Made by a program: the position numbers and the translations under genes. A stretch of DNA of 64,000 nt from Trichosphaerium sp. ATCC 40318 (taxonomy: Eukaryota > Discosea > Flabellinia > Trichosidae): assembly GCA_038496445.1 (NCBI GenBank), contig JALMLS010000536.1, positions 1 through 64,000 on the forward strand, read 5' to 3'. The notes below the pieces were generated by a model. The model made no database searches. It saw nothing but the letters and a program-made list of their open reading frames with translations, and had not been told where the DNA came from. Below, piece after piece: positions 56,055 through 64,000 of the stretch; the stretch's first letter is position 1, and every line of letters starts with the position of its first letter.

Positions 56055-56900
56055 CAAATTTCGAAATGTAGTCCAAAGCATAACTTTATTAATAACTCTC
56101 AAAAAAACTTGGCCAGAAGTGCCTTGATTCTACTTCCTCTACTAGATTTTCAACCATCTCATCTGTTATTAGGGTCAAACTATATTTAATTTGATCAAGG
56201 CTTGTTAAATTAACAATACCATCATCTGTGATTTGTGAGCAGCCTTCGAGATGAAGTTTCTTAACACCAATAAGACTGTTCACTCCTTTGTCACTTATGT
56301 ACCTACAGTGTCTAAGACTTATGAATTTAACACCAACCAAGTATTGTAATCCTTTATCTGTCACAGATGTATTATCAAGCAAAATTGTATGTACTCCAGC
56401 GAGTGCCTTTAAAGTACTGTCATCAACACAAGCATATGAAATATTTATGACTTTTACACCTGCCAATTGTTTTATCCCATCATTTGTTAAAGAGATACAA
56501 CCAAGCAAGTTAATGTGACGTACCAACTAAACATGATAGAGTATCATCTCTTAGTTGTGTACAACCACACATCTCTATACATGGTATACCTGCCAACAGC
56601 TTTAGTGTATCGTTTGATATTTGAGTGCAGTACTCAAGATTAATTTTTTTAATCTTCTTTGTTGTTTGATTTTGTGTCAATAAATACTTTACTCCTTCAT
56701 CAGTAATTTTCTTGCAGTCATTAAAAGATATGAAACTTGCATTTGTTAGTGCTTTTACACTTTTATCAGTAATATTGCATCTGCCAAGCTTTATCTTGTG
56801 TACATTACCTGAAATAGCAATAACACCTTTGTCAGTAATTCTGGGGCAATTGAATAAATTAATAGTGTACTCCAGAAAGCACCCAGCAACAGCTTTTATC
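56055..56900 (-). pseudogene. F-box-LRR pseudogene, inverted partial copy
   Basis: On the minus strand two overlapping frames carry LRRs: first NLFNCPRITDKGVIAISGNV through CTQLRDDTLSCLVG, then, after a shift near 56515, RHINLLGCISLTNDGIKQLA through LVEEVESRHFWPSFFESY. The sequence matches 46.9-47.78 kb, including about 40 bases of 3' flank (a string around GTCCAAAGCATAAC) shared with 47745-47780 in reverse. The 5' half, including the F-box, is missing. It is truncated and frameshifted, so it is not a working adaptor. It lies just after the antiporter stop in tail-to-tail orientation. Confidence 0.82.
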
Positions 56901-56969
56901 CGTTTCATTTTTTTTCCAAAATTGTAGTACAGCCCTACGGTCTCATTGCACATGTTTTTTTTGTTGAGT

Positions 56970-57125
56970 ATGGAACAGTTACAGATTTATGCCAAACTCT
57001 GGTACAGGAATGTTATTTGCCCCATTTACGCCACGCTCGTAACAAACAGTATGTTGTACATGTCTGACAGGGGTATCAGCTCTGTTGAGAGCGGTTTGCA
57101 TCAGGCCTTTAAACACAACAACTAA
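56970..57125 (+). other. Short open frame, unrecognised
   Basis: A 51-codon ATG frame reads MEQLQIYAKLWYRNVICPIY and SMLYMSDRGISSVESGLHQA. It has no neighbours in frame and no domain. It could be an exon of a lost gene or chance. Confidence 0.2.
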
Positions 57126-57346
57126 ATCTGTATTATTGTACCATGGCAACTATACTACATCTATGCTACATCTTTACTTGTAGCTGAAAATCGCCAGACT
57201 GTTTCTTGATGAAGAAAGGTCACCTGAATACAATGTAACATCTGCTTACAACTGGTTTTTTGGTTAAAATCACGTGCACAGTTGTTAGTTCTTCTTTCGT
57301 TTATTTTACAATGCGGTTTTACTAGTCTACTTTGTTTCAATTGATA

Positions 57347-57816
57347 CTAAGGACATCGATTTTGTAAGTCATTAGCATGAATACGGCTCAAGTTAGCATC
57401 ATTACGACATTGCTTCACTTTGTTAAATGCATCTTCAAATGACAAGTTTTTCTTTTGCGTTAGGTAGCTTACAGCGGCTGCTGTAGTCCTTTGCATGCCC
57501 GCACAATGTATGACAACCTTTTTAGCATATCAGTACAACACCATAACGGTTTAGAACGTACTTTTTCGCCTTTTTTTAAAATATCTTCTAAATAAAGATC
57601 AATTTCATCTAAGCAACCTCTAAAATCCCTAGATAGGTATTGTACTATGCCATAGTTCTTTTCATCAAAGCCTTGGTACGTATTTGTACATTGACCATGG
57701 GCCAAGTCCAAAACATGTTTAACGCCAAGTGTATGTAGTTTTTCATTAATATGAGGCGATTCCATGCCAGTACGAGAGCTTAGGTACAAATTAGGTAGTA
57801 GCTCCTTTGCGTCCAT
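57347..57816 (-). CDS. Dual-specificity protein phosphatase
   Basis: Small DUSP-type phosphatase. The ATG at 57816 opens MDAKELLPNLYLSS, the usual start of the fold, followed by HTLGVKHVLDLAHG, then FRGCLDEIDLYLEDILKKGE. A 45-base intron leads directly into the catalytic exon VVIHCAGMQRTTAAAVSYLT, which keeps the HC-x5-R-T active-site loop with Cys, Arg and Thr. The general-acid Asp is plausibly in the LSRDFRGC segment. The C-terminal helix is EDAFNKVKQCRNDANLS and the stop is at 57347. At about 140 residues it is a minimal, atypical DUSP without a docking domain. Protein or RNA substrate unknown. Confidence 0.87.
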
Positions 57817-58298
57817 TCTAGTTATTTTTTTTGTACTAACTGTGACTCACTGTTCAGTTTTCATGATTTTCTAATCATGAATTGTATCTTCCAGACGAAG
57901 AATTTTGGCGAAGTTTCAGCAAACAAAATACAAAAGCTTAAACCAGCTAAGTTTTGCTTGTGTACTTCTACAATTATTTTAACATCCTCAAAGGTTACAA
58001 ATGACGCTTTGAAGACTTTTAGTGTACATACTATAAACTTAAACTACTGAGATTTAATAACAGATGAAGGTATCGAAGTTATTTGACGTGTTGTTGCATG
58101 TTTTCATAAAAAAACTGAATGGCATTAAGAGTTCAAATGTAATTTCTTTGAGAGACAATGAACACTTTTATTTACATTGCTTTCACCTCTCAACAGACTT
58201 AATGACATGCTGAATAGCTAGCTACACAGCTCTTGGATTTTTGTGAGTATCTGTACAAGGTACAACTTACGGAGAGTACAACAAATTTTGATGTATGT
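57817..58298. other. Intergenic stretch with an LRR relic
   Basis: About 480 bases between the DUSP start (minus) and the tandem-Ubl stop (minus). Only the LRR relic at 57995-58085 is recognised. Confidence 0.45.
57995..58085 (+). pseudogene. F-box-LRR relic
   Basis: On the plus strand VTNDALKTFSVHTINLNY is followed by a stop and then DLITDEGIEVI in the same frame, one to two LRRs of the local F-box-LRR family with a nonsense codon. Confidence 0.6.
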
Positions 58299-58826
58299 CT
58301 AACTATTTTCTTTCAGTTTAGCTTCATCCTTTTTTACTTTTTCTCGAAATCTTGCGGCTATTTTCGGTGGAAAAAGGTTAACTGAATCACCACTTTTAAA
58401 ACCATAATCACCAGCAGTGCCTTCAATCATTTCTTTAGCGTTAAAAACCAAACATTGTTCATCAATTGGAATTTTGCCTTTTTCCAGAATAGCTTGTTTA
58501 ATCTGTTCTATCGTATCTGTAGGTTCTATAACATGTCTAAATGGCTTATGCCCAAATGATGAAATGCTATTAGGTAGGATTTTACAGCATAGCTGAATAG
58601 TTGTCTGTTTTTGGATATTGTAATCACAAATTCGTTTATCGTCTTCTAAAACCCTCCCAGCGAATACAAATATTACTATTTCAGCTGGGCATATATCTCT
58701 ATCTTCCAATTGCTGCTTTACGGCTAGAATAGTGTCTTCGGAGCGTACTGTAAGCTTTTTGCACATACCACCCAGGTTCTTTACGTATATGTCGAACTGC
58801 TCGGATTTTGAAGGCGTTTGAGACAT
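58299..58826 (-). CDS. Tandem ubiquitin-like domain protein
   Basis: An intronless frame of 175 codons from the ATG at 58826. The first ubiquitin-like domain (residues about 10-80) reads FDIYVKNLGGMCKKLTVRS, TILAVKQQLEDRDICPAEIV, VFAGRVLEDDKRICDYNIQK. The second (about 90-155) reads PFRHVIEPTDTIEQIKQAIL, GKIPIDEQCLVFNAKEMIEG, and GDSVNLFPPKIAARF. Neither domain ends in a diglycine and the chain closes with a charged helix (REKVKKDEAKLKENS), so it is unlikely to be conjugated. It may act as a proteasome or ligase docking factor, or be a structural Ubl as in splicing factors. Function is inference. Confidence 0.83.
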   Translation of the reverse strand: MSQTPSKSEQFDIYVKNLGGMCKKLTVRSEDTILAVKQQLEDRDICPAEIVIFVFAGRVLEDDKRICDYNIQKQTTIQLCCKILPNSISSFGHKPFRHVIEPTDTIEQIKQAILEKGKIPIDEQCLVFNAKEMIEGTAGDYGFKSGDSVNLFPPKIAARFREKVKKDEAKLKENS

Positions 58827-59207
58827 GTTTAAACGCTTTTGGTATTGTTTAACGTAAGATAAACTATTGTGTACTTATAATGTTGCGAATGGCTTTGATA
58901 TACGCTTACGCGGCGTCGATGATATTAATAGGTTGTAAAAGACGTTAACTTAGACACAATTTCGCGAATTCACTTCTCTGAACCAACACTACTTAAACAA
59001 GCTAATAAGTACTTTTGAACAAAGGTTTAATTCATTGACAACATATGCCGAGCGAAGGGCTCTCGCTCTCGTCCGAGTGGTTGCGCTAAATCAGCGGTAC
59101 AAGTCATTGACAACCCGAAGTACCGTTGGTAATAATTCTAAATCGTAGCTTTGAAGAAAAGTAATTTACATTATTTATTTTTTGGGTTGCGTTTGCGGCT
59201 TTTGGTG
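58827..59207. other. Intergenic stretch
   Basis: About 380 bases between the tandem-Ubl start and the MBD gene stop. The segment 59045-59110 is GC-richer but has no clear tRNA fold. Confidence 0.4.
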
Positions 59208-61097
59208 TCATGTTGTTTGATCAATAATAACATTTTTTACAATGCTGTATAATCGATCTATTGGTTCTCTTAACGTATTTTGTTGATCACGTGTTCCTCT
59301 TTGATAAGCATCAATAATATGATTTAATTTCTCCATTGGATTTTTTTCGTTTAATAAGCGTATTGCTTCTCGTATCTCCTCGTCTATTGGATCACATTGA
59401 ATATATGCCTCAGGGCCTGAAAGGAAATAATTATCATCTTCTCCTGTAATATCAATAACAGCAGCCATTTTTGGACTTGTTGGCACCTACTCAAAAAGTT
59501 AGCAGAACAAATGGAGGAAAAAAAACTTACATCTATGAAAATCCCTTGCTCTTTCAAGTGTGCTATTACTCTCTTTTTAGACCTGAATTTAACTTTGTCT
59601 GGAGAATACCAATATCTATCTGAATTGCCTGCACTCTAAAAAAACCAATATTAATCACCACATGTCCAAAGAGAAAAAGCTCTTTAGAAATTTCTGTAAT
59701 TATTTTAAATACATTTATAGAACGTACTGCTCCGCTCCTCCTTTCAGCGACAGAAGTAGTCCATCCATCAGGTAATAAAGCCATGAATTCCTCTGGAGGT
59801 AGAAAGTAACGCTTTGGCTTCTTCTTTGGACGAGAAATTGAAGTATCATCATAACTTCGCTTTCTTCTTTTTTTCTTTGCTGATGATGTTTTTGTTGTTT
59901 GAGATGATATTCTTCTCTTTGTTGGTGTCGTTGATAATACAGACTTTTTTCTTTTACCTTCAATACTTAGTATATCAGCTAAACCATCATCATCATCGAT
60001 TTCATCATCGTCATTAATGTCAGGATCAAAATCTCCATCCTCACTATCACTTCGTGGAAGGTCTTGTGCCACAGAAATAGAACTGACTCTAGAAGTAGCT
60101 CTTACAATTGTATGTGTATCATTACTGTCAAATACATCTGAAGGCATTTGCAGCTCTGGTCCCTCGTCTATATCTTGTCGTTCATCCGGGGACTCGAGGA
60201 ACATAGAAGATCCTTGTAAACCATCTGTTAAATCAAGTGATGCTGTTCCGTTTGAAACGCGATTGTTTGGTGGCGTATCGGCTGATTTAAAAGCAGCACG
60301 TGTTGGCGATTCTGTCTTTGAGTCAGAATCATAATTTGCAACCAAAGGAGTTTCTATAACGCTCTGTCCTTGATTACTGAAGGGAGGTGGAATATCAGAT
60401 CCTCCAAAACCTGTATTATCAAGCGTAGGGAGTGGCAGCGGTTCAAGCGCTGGCGTTGGTATCAATTGGTTTGATTCTAGCTGTGATCCTAGAATTTAAA
60501 TCAAACACGAACGTTTGTGATTGAGAGAAGTGCACACACCATTAAAAGGAGGTAGCATCGAAGAAGAATGATGTATTCCAGGCATGCTAGGACGGAGTGA
60601 ATAAGGTATATCGCCGTTTTGGTGTTTGGTCTCTTGTGTGTTCGTTGCGTTATTTTCCGCTTGATCCGGTACAGTACGATCTTCTTGTGGTGTTTGTGGT
60701 GCTGGTAGGGTTTTGTTGTCGGCAAAATTGATTTTAAAGATGTCATCTTCTTTTTTGAGTCTACCATCTAGTACGTATTTCTCTAGGTGCTCTCTAAACA
60801 CAATTTGCTCTACAGTAATCTCCCACGTGCTTTTACAGTGCTAAAAGCCGTTAGAATTTAAAAACGGTCTAAATACGCTCTCGTAGTGTTAATACTATAT
60901 TGCTCGTTAAACAAATAGATAGCACCGCTTTCTGATGCGCAATCTAAATAAAAACAAATTATACTGGCTAGTACCTTCCACAACGTTTCTGCACGCGCCG
61001 AAAACCCATTTGCGGCCAGAGAATGAAGGACTAGGCTAAACAGCGAGAAAATACGGTCATCGCTACTGACAACGCCCTTAGAGCCTTGCTTGGCCAT
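59208..61097 (-). CDS. Methyl-CpG-binding-domain protein
   Basis: Likely nuclear reader of methylated DNA. The ATG at 61097 begins an N-terminal helical region (GSKGVVSSDDRIFSLFSLVL, then WEITVEQIVFREHLEKYVLD) with a LisH/tetramer-like look. A long low-complexity region follows, Ser/Thr/Asp-rich, with DINDDDEIDDDDGLADIL and basic signals SAKKKRRKRSYDD and SRPKKKPKRYF. The MBD is split by one intron: EFMALLPDGWTTSVAERRSG joined to SAGNSDRYWYSPDKVKFRSK and KRVIAHLKEQGIFID, which matches the canonical domain (LP-x-GW, RxSG, SAG-x-SD-x-Y, SP-x-G/K, FRSK). The last exon is helical (EEIREAIRLLNEKNPMEKLN) and ends at 59208. The N-terminal intron between 60955 and 61010 is uncertain. Confidence 0.82.
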
Positions 61098-61267
61098 TAC
61101 TCGTGTCTACCAAAACCAAGAAAAGGCACTAAATGAGATAACCTTGAACTTACTGGTTTATAGGGCTACGCTTTATTGCCATTGACGTATACCTTGTGGT
61201 TTAGAAGACTTAATTTGACACTAAAGCCATTTCCACAAAACAGTAATCTTCTAGTTACAAAAAGCGC
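61098..61267. promoter_or_regulatory. Short divergent promoter between MBD and FIBP genes
   Basis: 170 bases lie between the two start codons. Nothing specific is defined. Confidence 0.35.
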
Positions 61268-63311
61268 ATGTCATTCCAAGTGAGATTATGGACAAGCGTG
61301 GAAAACCCGTTGTCTATAGATGACGCATTGTACAATTTATGGTTGCGTGGGTTTACGGGTAAACAGACAAACTATACTTATATAGCGTTAGTACGTGCTT
61401 ATATGGCTAATACATCGTTTGTAGAAAGTAAGGCAATAAAAGAGAGACTTCGCACAAATGACTTTGGACGCAACGAGCAAGAGATTGAACACTATAAACG
61501 TATTGCCAGGGATCAATTCCAGAATTTTGGCGCAATGGCTGCGTACTTACAACAACCAGTACGTAAACAGACACCCAAGATGCTGTTGGCGTGCAGTAAA
61601 CGAAAGAATGAACCAACAATGTTAACGGATTACACAAAAACCTTAGCCTTTGTTTAAATCACTCTGGTATTCATCTACAATAGGTTTTATTATCGTCTCA
61701 AACAATGTTTTCGCTCAGTGATGAAACTATAGACGATTTAATCCAAAAGTACGCTCACAACCAACGAATCAATCTACACAGGAAACAAACGATGATCCTG
61801 TATCGTGTTATTTTTTTGTAGATTGCTCCCGAAAAGCTTTTCATGATTTTGTCGCCCAAGTTTGCCTCTGTTTTTTTCTAATATTACTGTCAAGGTATTA
61901 CGCCATTGATGATGAAGTAGCTAAAGAATTAATTGGTAAAAAAGTACTTAAAAAACAACGTAAAGATCTAGGCGATATTGCAGACGCGTTGGATAAGCCA
62001 TATGGACTATGTGTCAGACAAGTACGTAAGAGAAACCTAAATGAAGAAAAATCCGTTTAGAGAAAACTTTCTTTTTGGAACAATTTTTGGATTTTCTTTG
62101 TTTGATTCACAGTTGTTTAGTTTAGTAATCTACTGCGTATAAACAACACTGTATTAAAGTATGGAACTAAGCAAGGGACAATAACTGGTATTATAAAAGC
62201 GCATTATAAGCTCAATACTAAACTATCCAAGTATGTTATTCTTCAAAAAAAAAACCGAAAAATTTCTTTGACAGCCTTTTCTCTTCACATTTAAATTTCG
62301 TTACCTCGGTTAACCTCAATATCTTATCTAGTACATACGAGAACCTTGTATTTTTATGTTTCCATCGCTTCGACTTTAAGAAACTTCCGTTTCTTAGCTT
62401 CGATGACATTTGTTCTTTTGCTGGTGTTATGATGAAATTATGGGTTAATATTACTGATGAAGATAAGCGTACACCATCACTGCAAATTAACACAAAATTC
62501 ATGAGCCAGCTTCGTGATTTAAAGGTAAGTTATGAGCCTGTTAGCCTTGTCATGTCTCCAGCACGTCATGTGGCATTCGAGCTTAATTTTTTTCTGTCTG
62601 CTCCAATGAAGGATCTTTCTCTTTTTTCCTCGCTACACAAACTATTTTATGGAATACTTTTGCGTGATATGTCACTCCCTGTTGGCGTTTTGTTGTTTTG
62701 TTTTATATTTTTTTGATTTCTTTTTTTAGTACTTTATGTATGATGATAGATCGATCATACCTCAATATATTACAGCTATTGGAAAGCGTCTTTCAAAAAA
62801 ATTAGATGATCAAGTAAAGCTAAAAAAGCTATCCAATGCCTACACTCAAATGTTGCGTTTTTTATTCGGGTGAGTAACAACCAATTATGGTTCATTATTT
62901 CTCATCTATTTTCAGGTTTGGTGCACGAATATGTTCTTCTAGAGAATTCCGTGATATTTTCGAAGACTTATTGCTGAAGGTGGCACTAGTTCTTAAAGTT
63001 GAGATATTGCTTACAAAGCATGTACGCAGACAACGCTTTTTACTGAACAAATTAATAATTTTTTTCCCAATGAGAAATTGTTGAAGTTGCACTGCATTTG
63101 CCTTTTCAACATGCCACTTTTTTTATTTGTTTGTAATTATAATTGATATTTTGTTTAGGATATTTCAGAGTTCTTTAGAGCATGCAGTGACTCTATAGTT
63201 CAGATTTTAAAAAAGAAAACAAGACGGCATGTTAAGCTATCTGAGACATGGGAAAGGTATCTCTATGGTGTGCGATTAATAGTGGCACAAGTGTATAATA
63301 AAATTGGATAA
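61268..63311 (+). CDS. FIBP: FIBP (acidic FGF intracellular-binding protein) homolog
   Basis: Conserved eukaryotic protein whose human form binds FGF1; its cellular role is poorly defined. The ATG at 61268 gives SFQVRLWTSVENPLSIDDAL and LYNLWLRGFTG, matching the family's N-terminus (x-L-ID-x-x-Y-x-LWL-x-G). Downstream exons carry IAPEKLFMILSPK, YYAIDDEVAKELIGKKVLKK, RKDLGDIADALDKPYGLCVR, then the characteristic FDNLLRINNTV, FHRFDFKKLPFLSFDDICSF, AGVMMKLWVNITDEDKRTPS, and the final helical region with WERYLYGVRLIVAQVYNK. The stop is at 63309-63311. The order and spacing of blocks follow the animal protein closely. The stretch 61530-61800 has competing splice choices, so the model there is tentative. 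Short introns dominate. Confidence 0.85.
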
Positions 63312-63588
63312 AAGTTTGTAATAAAGACAGTAAATTAATGACAAACAATTGAAAACAGCATTTCCTTTACCTTGTAACCTTGTTTTAAGCAGATGTATTG
63401 TATTTTCGGAACGTGGTGTTTTTTGCTTGCATACTGGCCACCCGCGTGGTTTGTTTAACTGTTTAAAGACCCAACGAGAATTAAGAAAATAACAAGACTT
63501 TAGAACAAGCCATTCACAGAAAAAACAGCTAGAAGCTAAGTCAGTGTCTCAAATTGTGCCTCTAGCAATTGGCGGAGCCGTAAATAGA

Positions 63589-64000
63589 ATGGACAAGCAA
63601 AGAAATGCTCAACGGGGTTATTCTAGGGCAAACTATTTTGTTGTTATTTGTATACGCGATAAAGATATGATTCAGAACCTAGCAACTGTACACGAGCATT
63701 TGGAGGAAAAATATAAAACAGAAAGGAATCTGTTGCGTAAAGGGTTCCCAGACCTTAACGATGTACATTTAACGCTATTTGCAATGCATGGGCGGAAGAA
63801 CAGGATTGCTCAGGTCGTTGAAGCCTTAAACTCATACGGAGAAAAAATAGCGGCGGAAAAGGTTGACAGAGGCTTTAACCTTGAATTAAAAGGCGTTGGA
63901 GCGTGGAAAACGGAAGGAAACAAAATCATTCTGTATGCCGATTTAGAAAGAGAAAGTAGAGAGGCAGTCAAAAAACTTGCTAAAGATATCAGAGATCACG
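63589..64000 (+). CDS. 2H-phosphoesterase (AKAP7/ligT-like), truncated by window edge
   Basis: From the ATG at 63589 (MDKQRNAQRGYSRANYFVV) the frame stays open to the right edge. An AKAP7-like core follows: FVVICIRDKDMIQNLATVHE, then PDLNDVHLTLFAMHGR, with the first H-x-T motif as HLTLF, then GFNLELKGVGAWKTEGNKII and LYADLERESREAVKKLAKDI. The second H-x-T motif, expected about 30 residues later, falls outside the window. The frame is also open for about 30 codons upstream without an ATG, so an earlier exon may exist. Members act as cyclic or 2',5' phosphodiesterases or in RNA processing (such as USB1/AKAP7). Confidence 0.78.
   Translation, partial: MDKQRNAQRGYSRANYFVVICIRDKDMIQNLATVHEHLEEKYKTERNLLRKGFPDLNDVHLTLFAMHGRKNRIAQVVEALNSYGEKIAAEKVDRGFNLELKGVGAWKTEGNKIILYADLERESREAVKKLAKDIRDH

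Noticed and set aside
56970-57125. A 51-codon plus-strand frame as a real gene
   Set aside because: No homology, no splice partners and no clear promoter; kept only as a low-confidence open frame.
59045-59110. A GC-richer string with CCGAGTGGTTG, recalling a tRNA D-arm
   Set aside because: No TT-psi-C-C arm (GGTTCGA-type) or acceptor pairing is found at the right distance.
1-64000. CRISPR arrays, insertion sequences, retroelements, telomere repeats
   Set aside because: No regular short repeats, transposase or reverse-transcriptase motifs, terminal repeats or telomeric arrays were seen. The repeats present are gene duplicates.

Overview
This window is nuclear DNA from a compact, AT-rich, intron-dense microbial eukaryote. 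Almost every gene is split by short spliceosomal introns of about 18-200 bases, often T-rich and often starting GTACGT. Coding content fits an early-diverging fungus or close fungal relative: a fungal Zn2Cys6 regulator, TAP42, a Vnx1-type vacuolar cation antiporter with an N-terminal YccF domain, plus genes lost in yeasts (PUS10, FIBP, WRKY, methyl-CpG-binding domain). The taxon cannot be fixed from the sequence alone. Gene models below were spliced by eye; where no start could be fixed, the entry says so.

Left third (1-25 kb): a CorA-type Mg2+ transporter cut by the left edge; a RAD51-family protein that has lost its Walker A motif; an unrecognised multi-exon gene; a Zn2Cys6 factor; a Nudix hydrolase; an unrecognised acidic beta-rich protein; a broken block of YwqK/MORN-like, F-box-LRR and TAP42 sequence; an F-box-LRR gene; an F-box-ankyrin gene; a secreted protein; and a Hip-like TPR protein fused to an F-box.

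Middle (25-46 kb): a five-repeat protein ending in a nuclease-like domain; mitochondrial BCKDH E1 alpha; an intronless EVE-domain gene; BTB-BACK; WRKY; ApaG; a frameshifted F-box gene; PUS10; intact TAP42 followed by an F-box-LRR gene; and a single-pass membrane protein. The TAP42/F-box-LRR pair is the source of the broken inverted copy at 14.3-16.7 kb.

Right third (46-64 kb): another F-box-LRR gene with an inverted, frameshifted copy at 56 kb; a C2 protein; a secreted glycosidase-like protein; a PX protein; the Vnx1-like antiporter; a dual-specificity phosphatase; a tandem ubiquitin-like protein; an MBD protein; FIBP; and a 2H phosphoesterase cut by the right edge.

Two themes recur. Ubiquitin-ligase adaptors are unusually dense (at least seven F-box loci, one BTB-BACK, one tandem Ubl), and the F-box-LRR genes are being copied in inverted orientation, truncated and fused. 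Second, the palindrome CACGTG occurs far more often than base composition predicts, many copies lying inside introns.
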